DNA of 39,099 nt from Microcystis aeruginosa W13-11 (lineage in GTDB: Bacteria > Cyanobacteriota > Cyanobacteriia > Cyanobacteriales > Microcystaceae). The notes under the pieces are model-generated. The model was not told the DNA's origin and did no database searches. It worked only from the letters and a program-made list of their open reading frames with translations. The translations under genes and the position numbers were made by a program. The stretch lies in the NCBI GenBank assembly GCA_009995705.1, contig JAADBR010000023.1:1-39099 (forward strand). Direction: 5' to 3'. Positions within the stretch are counted from its first letter, which is position 1. Every line of letters begins with the position of its first letter. This document shows, in pieces, positions 24,341-35,241 of the stretch.

Positions 24341-24382
24341 GTATCGAAAAATACAAAATCTGCGAAAGTGACTGTTTAGGAT
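24341..24382 (+). promoter_or_regulatory. NtcA-activated promoter of glnA
   Basis: GTATCGAAAAATAC (24341-24354) is a perfect GTA-N8-TAC NtcA site. TAGGAT (24377-24382) follows after 22 bases, the canonical distance for NtcA class II activation, in which NtcA replaces the -35. NtcA with 2-oxoglutarate activates glnA under nitrogen shortage. The leader to the ATG would be about 45 bases. The rest of 24067-24340 shows no gene. Confidence 0.85.
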
Positions 24383-24432
24383 GGGTTTTTTGAGAAGCTT
24401 AAGAACCGATCCATACGTCAAAGGAGTTTTCC

Positions 24433-25854
24433 ATGCCCGAAACGCCACAAGAAGTCTTGAAAATGATTCAGGACGACAATATTAAGATTATTGACCTGAA
24501 ATTTATTGATATGCCTGGTATCTGGCAACATTGCTCGTTCTACTACGACCAAATCGATGAAGGCTCTTTCAGCGATGGTGTTGCCTTCGATGGTTCCAGT
24601 ATTCGCGGTTGGAAAGCAATTAACGAATCCGATATGGCCATGGTTCCCGATCCTACTACCGCTTGGATCGATCCCTTCTACAAGGAACCTACCCTAAGCA
24701 TGATCTGTAGCATCAAAGAACCGAGAACTGGTGAATGGTATAGCCGCGATCCTCGCTCTATTGCTCAAAAAGCGATCAAATATCTTAGCACTACCGGTTT
24801 GGGTGATACCGTATATTTTGGACCAGAAGCGGAATTTTTCCTCTTTGATAGCGCTCGTTTTGACCAAACCGCCAACTCCGGCTATTACTACATGGATAGT
24901 GTCGAAGGTCGTTGGAATAGCGGTAAAGAGGAAAAAGACGGAAATCTTGCCTATAAACCCGCCTACAAACAGGGTTATTTCCCCGTTAGTCCCACCGACA
25001 CCTCTCAAGATATTCGCACGGAAATGCTCTTAACCATGGCCGACTGCGGAGTTCCCATCGAAAAACATCACCATGAAGTCGCTACTGGTGGTCAAAACGA
25101 GCTAGGGATTAAATTCTCTACCCTAGTACGGGCCGCCGACTACTTGATGACCTACAAATACTGCATTAAGAACGTGGCGAAGAAATACGGTAAAACCGTC
25201 ACCTTTATGCCCAAACCTATCTTTGGTGATAATGGTTCTGGGATGCACGTTCACCAGTCTATCTGGAAAGATGGTCAACCCCTGTTCGCTGGGGATAAAT
25301 ACGCCGGACTCAGCCAAATGGCACTGTACTACATCGGTGGTTTGCTTAAACACGCTCCCGCACTCTTAGCTTTAACTAACCCTACCACCAACTCTTACAA
25401 GCGTCTCGTCCCCGGTTTTGAGGCCCCAGTAAACCTGGCCTACTCCCAAGGTAATCGCTCCGCTTCGATTCGGATTCCTTTATCGGGAAGCAACCCGAAA
25501 GCTAAACGTTTAGAATTCCGTTGTCCTGATGCGACTTCTAACCCCTACCTCGCTTTTGCAGCTATGCTCTGTGCTGGTATCGATGGGATTAAAAATCAAA
25601 TTGAACCGGGAGAACCTCTCGATGTGGATATCTACGAACTCAGTCCCGAAGAATTGTCAAAAATACCCTCTACCCCCGGTTCTCTAGAAGCGGCTCTAGA
25701 AAGTCTCGAAAAAGATCACGCTTTCTTGACCGATTCTGGTGTTTTTACCGAAGACTTTATCCAAAACTGGATCACCTACAAACTCGATAACGAAGTTAAC
25801 CCGATGCGCTTACGTCCCCACCCCTACGAGTTCTCTCTCTACTACGATGTTTAA
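24433..25854 (+). CDS. glnA: Type I glutamine synthetase
   Basis: This 473-residue protein is the standard length of GSI, which makes glutamine from glutamate, ammonia and ATP as a dodecamer. Visible motifs are [19 protein letters not shown], the metal-ligand segment [20 protein letters not shown] and NRSASIRIP. The tyrosine in [10 protein letters not shown] corresponds to the adenylylation site of enterobacterial GS, but cyanobacterial enzymes are controlled by small inactivating proteins instead. None of those is encoded nearby. AAGGAG lies just before the ATG, and the NtcA promoter lies upstream. Confidence 0.96.
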   Translation: MPETPQEVLKMIQDDNIKIIDLKFIDMPGIWQHCSFYYDQIDEGSFSDGVAFDGSSIRGWKAINESDMAMVPDPTTAWIDPFYKEPTLSMICSIKEPRTGEWYSRDPRSIAQKAIKYLSTTGLGDTVYFGPEAEFFLFDSARFDQTANSGYYYMDSVEGRWNSGKEEKDGNLAYKPAYKQGYFPVSPTDTSQDIRTEMLLTMADCGVPIEKHHHEVATGGQNELGIKFSTLVRAADYLMTYKYCIKNVAKKYGKTVTFMPKPIFGDNGSGMHVHQSIWKDGQPLFAGDKYAGLSQMALYYIGGLLKHAPALLALTNPTTNSYKRLVPGFEAPVNLAYSQGNRSASIRIPLSGSNPKAKRLEFRCPDATSNPYLAFAAMLCAGIDGIKNQIEPGEPLDVDIYELSPEELSKIPSTPGSLEAALESLEKDHAFLTDSGVFTEDFIQNWITYKLDNEVNPMRLRPHPYEFSLYYDV

Positions 25855-25880
25855 GGTTTGATTGACTAATCATCAATCCT

Positions 25881-25909
25881 AGGGTGGGCCTTTGCCTGCC
25901 CTTTTTTTT
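25881..25909 (+). terminator. Terminator of glnA
   Basis: AGGGTGGGC (25881-25889) pairs with GCCTGCCCT (25894-25902), with two G-T pairs, and is followed by eight T. A strong intrinsic terminator. Confidence 0.8.
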
Positions 25910-25962
25910 CGGAATCAGCAAGGGAGTGGGGAGTTTTTTACCGTGAACAGTAAACAGTAATC

Positions 25963-26078
25963 ATACTAAATCCGGTTATTAAAAACTGATTATTTATTCC
26001 CCTTTGCCTTTTGCATGAGTAGAAAACGGGTTTCTCGGAGAAACCCGTTTTCTGTGCGTTACTCAACGGATTTAGTAT
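25963..26078. mobile_element. 116 bp MITE with a near-loopless central hairpin
   Basis: The ends are perfect 12 bp inverted repeats, ATACTAAATCCG (25963-25974) and CGGATTTAGTAT (26067-26078). Inside, AGAAAACGGGTTTCTC (26021-26036) and GAGAAACCCGTTTTCT (26038-26053) are perfect arms separated by one G, a 16 bp stem. There is no coding capacity. It lies between the glnA terminator and the thiC riboswitch and may also stop transcription. Confidence 0.7.
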
Positions 26079-26147
26079 TACTTCCTAATCAAACAACAAT
26101 CTTAAGCTTTATCTCCTCAGTCCTCAACAGTGATAGAATTACCCTCA

Positions 26148-27631
<1,484 letters not shown>

Positions 27632-27647
27632 AGGGAAGTTATTGGAA

Positions 27648-27668
27648 GGGCTGATTTGATTTCAGCCC
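27648..27668 (+). terminator. Possible terminator of thiC
   Basis: GGGCTGA pairs with TCAGCCC around a seven-base loop, 17 bases after the thiC stop. The following tract (TATTCC) is only weakly T-rich. Confidence 0.45.
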
Positions 27669-27718
27669 TATTCCTAGGATAAAATTCAAAATTATGGGAA
27701 TAGCCACCATTTTTTTGA

Positions 27719-28258
27719 CTAATTGACCCGTTTTTCTAGATATTGACCGATCATCAATTCTTGACCGGCGCGAGAGATAATAGTTTGTCGAGTGCGATAT
27801 TGTTGACCGATGAGTTTGATTTCTTCTTCAAAGACAGAACCGGCGTATTCTGTTCTCAGACAGAGAGTAGAGGGGTTAGGAAAGGTATAAATGGCACTAA
27901 CGGGTTTATCCGTCGCAAATCCCCGATCGCGATAGAGAATATTATCTAAAATACCGAATATAGTGGAACCGTTGGAGGGTTTTTTACTCTGGGGACGGAG
28001 ATAATTACTTTGCCAAGTCACTTCCGTGCCACCTAATAAAGTTGTATCTTCCAGATTATGTGAACGGGCCAGTTGAATTAATGGTTCGCTGCCTTGGGGC
28101 AAATATTTAATCTCGATGGCGCTGATAACTTCTTGGGGTTCCGTTTCTTGGGTGAGGGTGTAATAACGTCTCTGGGATTGCCAGCGTCCTTCTGTCTGCT
28201 TAAAAAAGGCTAAAGCCAAAGTTTCTAGGGATAATTGGGCGGTTTGAATTAATGTCAT
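27719..28258 (-). CDS. CpcS/CpeS-family phycobiliprotein chromophore lyase
   Basis: From ATG 28258 (MTLIQTAQLSLETLALAFF) this 179-residue protein has the lipocalin-like barrel of S-type bilin lyases: FFKQTEGRWQSQRRYYTL at the start, SAIEIKYLP, and strands ending in ISRAGQELMIGQYLEKRVN. S-type lyases attach phycocyanobilin to the conserved cysteine-84-type site of phycobiliprotein beta subunits or allophycocyanin. Whether it is CpcS-, CpcU- or CpeS-like cannot be decided here. An in-frame ATG at 28312 would add 18 poorly conserved residues. Confidence 0.8.
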   Translation of the reverse strand: MTLIQTAQLSLETLALAFFKQTEGRWQSQRRYYTLTQETEPQEVISAIEIKYLPQGSEPLIQLARSHNLEDTTLLGGTEVTWQSNYLRPQSKKPSNGSTIFGILDNILYRDRGFATDKPVSAIYTFPNPSTLCLRTEYAGSVFEEEIKLIGQQYRTRQTIISRAGQELMIGQYLEKRVN

Positions 28259-28635
28259 AGAAATAAAACCTTTCCTGTTTTTTGGGAGCGCAGATTTGTT
28301 ATCCTTTGTCAAGAGTTTGCCAGAGAATTGTTACACATCTTAATACAATTATAACCTTGCGGGGAAATTAAGTGGTAGGGGTGTTGAGGGAGATAATTGG
28401 GAAAAAGCCGCACAGATACAGCAGTTACAGGGAAAAAAGGGGATAAGATTGCTAAAACCTGTGAGCTTATCCTAGTTACTTCCTCCTACTCTTATCTATC
28501 GATTAATTCTGTCAAATTGGCTACATTCAGGCCGAGGTTCTTCCCCCAACCCCTTTTTTACTTTTTACTTGTCACTCGATCTGCCCAGTCTTGCTATTGT
28601 TAAAAAATAGAACCTCCGAACAAGGTCTCAACTCT

Positions 28636-29556
28636 GTGCAGTTAAAACAAGTGATCATTGCCCATAAGGCCAACCATCCCCAAAGTAAAGCATGGGCGGA
28701 AAAATGCGCTAAACAGTTAGAAGCCCGTCAGTGTAAAGTTTTAATGGGACCCAGTGGCTTTAAAGATAATCCCTATCCGGTATTTTTAGCCTCAGCATCG
28801 GGAAAAATCGACCTTGCCATCGTTTTGGGGGGAGATGGAACCATTTTGGCCGCCGCTCGCTATTTAGCTCAGGAAAACATTCCGATTTTAGCGGTGAATG
28901 TTGGCGGCCATCTGGGATTTTTAACGGAACCCTTTGAGATTTTCCAAGATACCGAGACGGTCTGGGAGCGTTTACAATCCGATCGCTATGCGGTACAACA
29001 ACGGATGATGTTAACGGCCAGAATCTATGAAGGGGATAAAAGAAACCCGCAGCCAGTGAGCGAGGCATTTTATGCCCTGAATGAGATGTGTGTGAAACCC
29101 GCTAGTATCGATAGGATGCCCACCTCGATCCTCGAAATCGAAGTGGACGGGGAAGTAGTAGATCAGTACCAAGGAGATGGTTTATTAGTGGCTACTCCCA
29201 CGGGGTCCACCTGTTACACCGCTTCCGCTAATGGCCCGATTATACACCCCGGCATGGAAGCGATCGCTGTCACCCCGATTTGTCCCTTGAGTCTTTCCAG
29301 TCGGCCGATTGTCATTCCCCCGGCATCTCTGGTCAGTATTTGGCCTCTGGGAGACTACGAATTAAATACTAAACTCTGGATGGATGGTGCTTTGGCCACT
29401 TCCATTTGGCCTGGCCAATGGGTGGGAGTTACCAAGGCCGAAAAATTCGCCCAATTTATTATCCTGCGGGAAAGCTATTCTTTTTATCAGACTCTACAGG
29501 AAAAATTGCAATGGGCCGGGGCGAGAATTCATTATGATGGCAATCGTCATAATTAG
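28636..29556 (+). CDS. nadK: NAD kinase
   Basis: It phosphorylates NAD to NADP with ATP. From GTG 28636 (QLKQVIIAHKANHP) the protein has 306 residues, close to the usual length; the frame is open from 28591 but those residues are not conserved. Motifs are LAIVLGGDGTIL (the GGDG nucleotide site), NVGGHLGFLTE, LNEMCV, and GDGLLVATPTGSTCYTASANGP, the second signature. Cyanobacteria often have two NadK proteins, and this is one of them. It is encoded alone, convergent with the P-type ATPase gene. Confidence 0.93.
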   Translation: MQLKQVIIAHKANHPQSKAWAEKCAKQLEARQCKVLMGPSGFKDNPYPVFLASASGKIDLAIVLGGDGTILAAARYLAQENIPILAVNVGGHLGFLTEPFEIFQDTETVWERLQSDRYAVQQRMMLTARIYEGDKRNPQPVSEAFYALNEMCVKPASIDRMPTSILEIEVDGEVVDQYQGDGLLVATPTGSTCYTASANGPIIHPGMEAIAVTPICPLSLSSRPIVIPPASLVSIWPLGDYELNTKLWMDGALATSIWPGQWVGVTKAEKFAQFIILRESYSFYQTLQEKLQWAGARIHYDGNRHN

Positions 29557-29621
29557 GGTTTGCGGCAAAAAGATTTTCTGGGGAAAGTGTCTGATTAGCT
29601 TGGTTTTCCCCATGATAGGGA

Positions 29622-32126
29622 CTAAGATCGAGTTTTTAAATTCTCCCAAGTGGATTGATAGGTGTTGCCTAAATCTGCCTTGCGATGATTAAAAATCGAA
29701 TAGAGAGCCAATTTGACTCGATCGATAATCAATAACCAGACTAGGGCATAGAGCCAGCTTTTTGCCACCCCCTCAAAACCGATCGGGGCGATCAGGATTC
29801 CGAACAGCGAAATCAGCGAAGATATGATGACCGAGATGCCAGTAGCGATCGCTAGAGGTTGAGCAGGGGCCAAGGACCAAAAGGGACCTTTTGCCCGTAC
29901 CGAATAGAGAGTCATCATCCCCAACAGAGCGATATTGAGGAAAATATAGGTTTGCACCTGGTTGGCAGTCATTCCCCATACCCGGCCCGCTAGATAGTAC
30001 ACCAGAAAAGTGGCGATCACGTTGACCACTCCCAAAACCGAGGCGATGGTGAGAACTTTCGGCATATCCCAAGCTTGGGGTACTTTCGAGATCTTGGCAT
30101 TATCGTAGGCGATCGTCATGATCGCTCCATCGTTAAGAATTGCTAAGAAAACGATCATAATTGCCGTAATCGGGTAGGAATTAAAGAACAGAATCGCCAA
30201 AGTGGTAAAAACGAGAATCTGAATCGTGGCGACGATCCGGTAGAGAACATAACTCGTCATCCGTTCAAAAATCTGACGACTTAACCTAATTGCATCGACG
30301 ATTACCGATAAACCGGGGGTAAGGAGAACTATATCGGCCGCCGCCCGGGCCGCATCCGTCGCCCCGGAAACCGCAATCCCCGCATCGGCTTTTTTCAGCG
30401 CTGGCGCATCATTGACCCCATCTCCGGTCATACCGACAATGTGATTAGTTTTCTGCAAGACATCGACAATATGATATTTGTCCTCTGGGAAGACTTGACC
30501 GAAACCATCGGCACCGAGAATCTGTTCATCGAGGGTTCCTAACTGATTGGGGGGGACTTCTCGAAAAATTTTGGCATCGAGGATATTGTTACCTAAACCC
30601 AATTGTCGGGCGGTTTCCTTCGCGATTAACACCTGATCCCCCGTGATCATCTTGACGGGAACCCCTAATTTTAGGGCGGTTTGTAGGGTTAATTGGGAAT
30701 CAACCCGTGGTGGATCAAATAGGGAGATAATGCCCAAGAATTGCCATTGACCTTGGGGGGTGGTTTTGGCCACTCCTAGGGCGCGATAGCCTTTTTGGGC
30801 GTAATCTTCGATGATTTGATTGACCAGCCCCTCGATTTCCTCTTTATTGTAGGCTAGATCGAGCATTACCTGCGGTGCGCCCTTACTGGTTTTAAAAGTC
30901 TCACCATCGGGGGCGGTAATATCGGCTTCGGTGCGTTTAGCGACGGGATCGAAGGGGGTAAAGTGGGTGACTTGATAGCGATCGAGTACCGTAGCATCTT
31001 TTAAACCGGCGAGAATAGTTTTATCGATCGGATCATCATCGCTAGTTTGGGAAGCGAGGGAAGCGGTGAGGATCAGATCGTCGGCACTGATCCCCGGCAG
31101 GGTGTAGGGATCACCTAAACTAAGCTGATTGAGGGTGAGAGTGCCGGTTTTATCAGAACAGAGCATATTCATGCCCGCTAGTTCCTCGATCGCCGCCAAG
31201 CGTGTCACCACGGCATTTTTATCCGCTAGTGCCTTCGCCCCCACCGACATACTGACGGAGAGAACTGTGGGCAAGGCGACGGGAACAGAAGCAATGGTGA
31301 GAACGAGGCAGAATTTCAGCAAGCGGACTACTTCTACCCCCTGTTTATCGACAATACCGTTATAAAGACGGTAAACAACGATAATAGCGATTAAAATCAG
31401 GGCAATGACGATGAGAAAGTCACCGATTTTGAGGACTGATTTCTGAAAATGGCTGACGTTTTCGGTACTGGCTACCAGTTTAGCGGTACGACCAAAAAAG
31501 GTATTACTGCCGGTCCCGTTAACTATGGCCTCAGCTTGACCTTTTTTCACCACTGAACCTGAGTACACTTGTTCGCCAGAACTGCGATCCACGGGTAAGG
31601 ATTCCCCCGTTAAGGCAGCCTGGTCGATTTTGACGGGATCCCCCAGCAGCAGTCGAGCATCGGCCGGCAGCACATCGCCGATCCTGATCCGGATCACGTC
31701 TCCTGGTACTAATTCCCTAGCGGGGATGGAGACAAATATGCCGTCTCTTTTGGCATCGGCATTGAGGGCGAGTTGCGCTTTCAGGGCAGCCACCGCATCC
31801 CCGGCGGTTTTTTCCTCGAAGTAGCCGATCAAACCGTTAGCCACCAGCAGAGTGGCGATAATCACGAAGTCCACCCAATCACCGACGATCGCAGAAAAAA
31901 TTACCGCCGCTTCGATCATCCAGGAAAAGGGATTCCAAAAGTAGGAAAGAAATTTGAGCAGGGGGCTGACTTTTTTCTCGGCAATCTCGTTATAACCGTC
32001 GCTATCGAGGCGATTTTTTGCTTCACTGGTGGTGAGACCGTCGGGAGATGTTTTTAGCTGGATCATTAAATCTCGCATGGAGATTTTTGAGAGATCGTTT
32101 GTCGGTTTATCGGCAGTAGTGGTCAT
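29622..32126 (-). CDS. Plasma-membrane proton-efflux P-type ATPase (P3A type)
   Basis: This 834-residue protein has an N-terminal cation-ATPase segment (DGLTTSEAKNRLDSDGYNEI), transmembrane pairs, the TGES dephosphorylation loop, CSDKTGTLT with the phosphorylated aspartate, and GDGVNDAPALKKADAGIA. Six C-terminal helices complete it. Sequence character and length match the fungal/plant-like H+-ATPases found in some bacteria and archaea. It should pump protons outward for pH homeostasis or drive transport. No regulatory auto-inhibitory tail is present. It is encoded alone. Confidence 0.88.
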   Translation of the reverse strand: MTTTADKPTNDLSKISMRDLMIQLKTSPDGLTTSEAKNRLDSDGYNEIAEKKVSPLLKFLSYFWNPFSWMIEAAVIFSAIVGDWVDFVIIATLLVANGLIGYFEEKTAGDAVAALKAQLALNADAKRDGIFVSIPARELVPGDVIRIRIGDVLPADARLLLGDPVKIDQAALTGESLPVDRSSGEQVYSGSVVKKGQAEAIVNGTGSNTFFGRTAKLVASTENVSHFQKSVLKIGDFLIVIALILIAIIVVYRLYNGIVDKQGVEVVRLLKFCLVLTIASVPVALPTVLSVSMSVGAKALADKNAVVTRLAAIEELAGMNMLCSDKTGTLTLNQLSLGDPYTLPGISADDLILTASLASQTSDDDPIDKTILAGLKDATVLDRYQVTHFTPFDPVAKRTEADITAPDGETFKTSKGAPQVMLDLAYNKEEIEGLVNQIIEDYAQKGYRALGVAKTTPQGQWQFLGIISLFDPPRVDSQLTLQTALKLGVPVKMITGDQVLIAKETARQLGLGNNILDAKIFREVPPNQLGTLDEQILGADGFGQVFPEDKYHIVDVLQKTNHIVGMTGDGVNDAPALKKADAGIAVSGATDAARAAADIVLLTPGLSVIVDAIRLSRQIFERMTSYVLYRIVATIQILVFTTLAILFFNSYPITAIMIVFLAILNDGAIMTIAYDNAKISKVPQAWDMPKVLTIASVLGVVNVIATFLVYYLAGRVWGMTANQVQTYIFLNIALLGMMTLYSVRAKGPFWSLAPAQPLAIATGISVIISSLISLFGILIAPIGFEGVAKSWLYALVWLLIIDRVKLALYSIFNHRKADLGNTYQSTWENLKTRS

Positions 32127-32367
32127 CTTTGGTTAATTCTTAAGCAATGTACGGCAGTTGCTCGGTTTTTTTAACGCTTTTGTTCTAGGGCAACTTGGGA
32201 AAGTTAACTCTAATTTTATAATTTTCTCAGGTCAGTTGGGGTTAAATGTGATTTCGATGACAATAATCAGACAGAGAATTTATTCCCTGATGTTTGCTGA
32301 TGAGCGGTCAAGGCGGCATCTCAGTTTTGGAGAAATATCTATACTAACTTTTGGTCCCACGCCATAG

Positions 32368-32408
32368 GCCCCTACCATTGGCACAATAATAAATACTATT
32401 GTAGGGGC
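32368..32408. repeat. Inverted repeat in the ATPase-nrdB intergenic region
   Basis: GCCCCTAC (32368-32375) and GTAGGGGC (32401-32408) are perfect inverted arms around 25 AT-rich bases. A further AATTCGCCC half repeats the pattern downstream. It looks like a dispersed cyanobacterial intergenic repeat. No gene is seen in 32127-32642. Confidence 0.45.
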
Positions 32409-32522
32409 GAAGGCAATTCGCCCTCTTTTAATAACTGCTGCTGCTCACCCTAAGTGAAAGAGGGTCACAAATATGAGATTCCCCCTCGCTAAATGGCGAG
32501 AAAGGGTGATTACCTAAGCAAA

Positions 32523-32556
32523 AAAAGGAAGAAATTAGCGCTAATTTCTTCCTTTT
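32523..32556. terminator. Perfect 34 bp palindromic terminator after nrdB
   Basis: Arms of 17 bases (32523-32539 and 32540-32556) are exact reverse complements, centred on GC within ATTAGCGCTAAT. On the minus strand, the nrdB direction, the stem is followed by further T, giving a strong intrinsic terminator 87 bases after the nrdB stop. Confidence 0.75.
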
Positions 32557-32642
32557 ATCTAAATGCTGCTAAGTTTTGTCAAAAACATTGACAAAGTTGC
32601 CACTTTATGGTAGGAAACATGGTCATTTTTGTCGCGTAAATT

Positions 32643-34610
32643 TTAAATTTCATCCCATCCACTTAAGCCAGAAGACATGACATAACTGGTAACGGTTGCT
32701 TCAAAAAAGTTCGCTTTGGTGTGACCTTCTTTTTTGGTATCGGAGAAGCGTTCCAGATGGTTATAGGGACTTTTATTATACTTTTCTTCCCTGTATAAAG
32801 GCTCAAGTCCGATCGCTTTCAGTCGAATATTAGCGAGGTATTTGGTGTACTGTTCGGTACTGTATTCAGTAATGCCTAAAATGTCGTTGCCAACAATGTG
32901 ATTTGTCCAGCGACATTCGTGTTTAACCGCACTATCGAACATCTCATAAATTTGTTCAACGGAATGGGGAAAAATTGCCATGGCTTCGGGAATAAGTTTC
33001 TGATACAAACGGACGTGACTTAATTCGTCCCGGTTGATCATTTTGAAAACGTCAGCGCTACCGGACATTAGCTGTCGAGAAGCGAGATTATAGAAAAAGA
33101 TGACGCAACTACCCATCCTTTCAGAGTGGGGCTAGAACATACCATTATCTTCTTAAACCTTTTCTTGAATCGATAGAGCGTATTTGTGTCAGACAGCAGT
33201 TTATGAATTAACCTTAACTCATCTATAGAGAGTTTTTTTCGTTTTACAGTGCTGCGTCTGATTGGATAGGTTATTGATGGATCGTACCAAATTTTTCCAC
33301 AATTGATATCAGATATAGTAGAGGCATCAATATTAAAAAACTCTGCAATAACGGAAAACTAAGTTTTCTCTGTCTTGAGGATTAGCTTTATTTCATTGAC
33401 TTGTATCAAAGAAATTTTTTCATTCCCACTATACAGACATTCGTTATACCCGCACTCAATAGAGTTAAGCTTGTTTATCCAATAACTTTCTCTTTCCCTT
33501 AATCGACAAAGAGTTACTCCAGACTCTAGTATCTGAAAGTAAAATTTTTCAGGATACTTTTTTAACTCTGGATAAAATCTCAATGATTCGTCTCCACTAC
33601 CTGATAGCAACAAGTGTTTACCTATCCTTTATGGAAAATTTCGGGTACACCCAACATACGCTCTTTCGTTTTCAAGGTTCTGCACTTTGTAAATAACACC
33701 AGTCTCCATATCTGTAAAAAACTTTTTACATTTATAATTATGGCATATTTACCAAGCGGAAGAAGATACTCACCCTCTGTTCGTTGAACCTTCCCCTTTA
33801 AAACAGAGGCTTGGCTGCTGATTACCCATTGTTTTTAATAGCTGCCTTACGGCTTTTATTAAATCCCTTAACTTTTTTCTGCTCTCGCTCCTTTACGCTT
33901 ATCTTTTCAGACTTCGCTTTGGCATAAGGGCTTTAGGGCTTCCCAGCAATTTGGCGAGTTTTAACTAACACCTCACGATGCTAGTGGGCTACCTCATTAT
34001 TTAACCCGTTATAAAAATACAAACCCTCCAGCAAATAGTCGGCAAGAAGAGCGATAAAATAGCTTTCAGTAGTTTGTTTATCGATGTATTGCTGGTAGAG
34101 ACTAGCGATAAATTGACAGCGATCTTTGAGAACTTTATCGGTGCGCCAAAAGTCATAAACTTCACCTCTGCGATCCGAGGGAATAATTGTTTCAATTAGG
34201 TATTGATAACTTTGATTGTGCATGGCCTCTTGAGAAATTTGTTCCGCCATACAAAGACTAATTTCTGGCGCAGTGATGCTACCTTTTAGGTGAGGAATAT
34301 TACAGGTTTGCACGGAATCAAGAAAAGTTAGATAGGACAAAATACCATGATATGCATATCTTTCTTCGTCGGTAAGATGCCCGTATTCAGTCACGTCTTG
34401 AGTGATATCTAAGCGTTGCGGGATCCAGAAATTTTCCCGCATTTGTTGATATAAACCCACCGCCCAGGTGTAGCGGACATCGTTTAACTGCATCAGGTTG
34501 GTGGTGTTACCGAACCAGATCGAACGGTTTTCGATCGCATCATCTCCCGCCGGATTGAAGATCGGGGAAATGGGCATCGAACGGCAAGAATTAACTAAAT
34601 GTAAGGACAT
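32643..34610 (-). CDS. nrdB: Ribonucleotide reductase class I beta subunit NrdB, split by a group I intron
   Basis: Exon 1 is 34610-34004 and exon 2 is 33103-32643. Joined they give 1068 bases, a 355-residue protein of normal length. Metal ligands corresponding to E. coli D84, E115, H118, E204, E238 and H241 are D98 (FLDSVQ), E128 and H131 (QEAMHNQSY), E195 (LLEGLYFY), and E229 and H232 (NRDELSH). The radical tyrosine is Y135. Exon 1 ends Y-N-G plus one T, and exon 2 supplies TC, restoring Phe203 in LYFYNG-F-IFFYNLASRQ. Without splicing the protein would stop at 33981, lacking two ligands. The junction is inferred. It works with NrdA from 18608-21967. Confidence 0.87.
33068..33709 (-). pseudogene. 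GIY-YIG homing endonuclease of the nrdB intron, two nonsense codons
   Basis: From ATG 33709 the frame reads METGVIYKVQNLENERAYVG (the GIY and YIG strands), CTRNFP, then TAA at 33631-33629. It continues RIGKHLLLSGSGDESLRFYP, then RERESYWINKLNS and ECGYNE, normal GIY-YIG sequence. A TAG at 33361-33359 follows LKTEKT. The same frame then gives FSVIAEFFNIDASTISDI and GKIW, a helix-turn-helix DNA-binding repeat of the kind found at the C-terminus of such enzymes. Both stops can be explained by one C-to-T change from Gln codons. The frame stays open past the S motif and 3' splice site to 33068. The enzyme is almost certainly inactive. Confidence 0.82.
33104..34003 (-). ncRNA. Group I self-splicing intron in nrdB
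   Basis: This 900-base insertion on the minus strand shows group I core motifs in order: P as AATTGCTGGGAA (33936-33953), Q as AATCAGCAGCCAAGC (33823-33809), R as GGTTCAACGAACAG (33790-33777), and S as CCCCACTCTGAAAGG (33131-33117). CAGAG in R pairs with CTCTG in S to make P7, with a bulged A before a GGG/CCC continuation. The 5' exon end GGGT pairs with GCCC at about 33987 to form P1 with the required terminal U-G pair. The last intron base is G. The first exon 2 bases TCAT can pair with ATGA in the 5' part of the intron as P10. The endonuclease frame occupies the R-S (P8) loop. Confidence 0.85.
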
Positions 34611-34638
34611 GACTACTTGGACACTAAGGCACTTTTAG

Positions 34639-34667
34639 GTTATAATAGGTTTTTGGTAAAAAGTCAA
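34639..34667 (-). promoter_or_regulatory. Promoter of nrdB
   Basis: On the minus strand, TTGACT (34667-34662) and TATAAC (34644-34639) are separated by 17 bases, a good sigma-70-type promoter. It lies about 30 bases before the nrdB ATG at 34610. No clear NrdR box pair was seen here. Confidence 0.65.
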
Positions 34668-35065
34668 ATGGTTTGAGTTTGGTTAGGAATAAATTCAAAA
34701 TCCAGGGCTGTTGCCAAAGTAAATGGGCAATCCTTCGGGAATTTATCTAGGTTTATCCCTGTTCCAATAGCTGCCTTTTCCCCTTCTCCATTGTAGCATT
34801 TTTTAAAATTTTCTTCTGTTAAAAAAATATTAAGACTAGGGCTATTTTCTAAATCTTCTTCGATTCTTTCTCGCTGCTCCAAAAGGGTTAATGCCCAGCT
34901 TCTGGTTTTTGTAAGTATTTTAGTAAATGCCATAAAATCACGGTTAGATTGCTTTTTAATGCTTTCTGTTGACTGATAGACATAGATTTGATTTCGTCAA
35001 TTAAATTCTCTAAGTCTAAATCAGAAAACTGATTATTTTTTAATAAATGATAAGTTCTTTTCCAT
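34664..35065 (-). pseudogene. Rearranged DUF29 pseudogene
   Basis: The start MEKNL is followed by a deletion that joins it near NNQFSDLDLENLIDEI, matching array copy 4 (23492-23944). Stops and frame changes follow. The C-terminal part, open from 34933, reads RSWALTLLEQRERIEEDLENSPSLNIFL and ends CPFTLATALDFEFIPNQ, which belongs to a different DUF29 subtype with a FPKDCPFTL tail. It is a damaged mosaic with no expected product. Its 3' end overlaps the nrdB promoter. Confidence 0.7.
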
Positions 35066-35067
35066 AA

Positions 35068-35241
35068 TCATCCCCTTTCACTTGAACTCAAGTAAGCCAG
35101 ATGGCGGGTTGTTTCTTCTAAAATTAATTTCGATCGGTAAGGGGAGTATAAAACTTGCCAAGCAATTGATAATAAAGTATCGCGCAAATACTGAGGAATA
35201 AGAATACAAGCATCTAAAACAACCCTAGCCTCTGCTGTCAT
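35068..35241 (-). pseudogene. Truncated PIN-domain toxin (N-terminal 57 residues)
   Basis: The frame begins MTAEARVVLDACILIPQYLRD and continues IAWQVLYSPYRSKLILEETTRHLAYL before stopping at TGA just where the DUF29 pseudogene starts. VLDACILIP with its first acidic residue, and the KLILEETTRHL helix, are the N-terminal third of a VapC-like PIN toxin. The remaining catalytic acids are missing. A breakpoint with the neighbouring DUF29 sequence probably removed them. An antitoxin-like frame overlaps its start by 17 bases. Confidence 0.55.

Noticed and set aside
32643..34610. Two separate truncated nrdB genes or an nrdB pseudogene
   Set aside because: Group I core motifs, P1 and P7 pairings, the terminal G and exact frame restoration with all metal ligands fit an intron better than decay.
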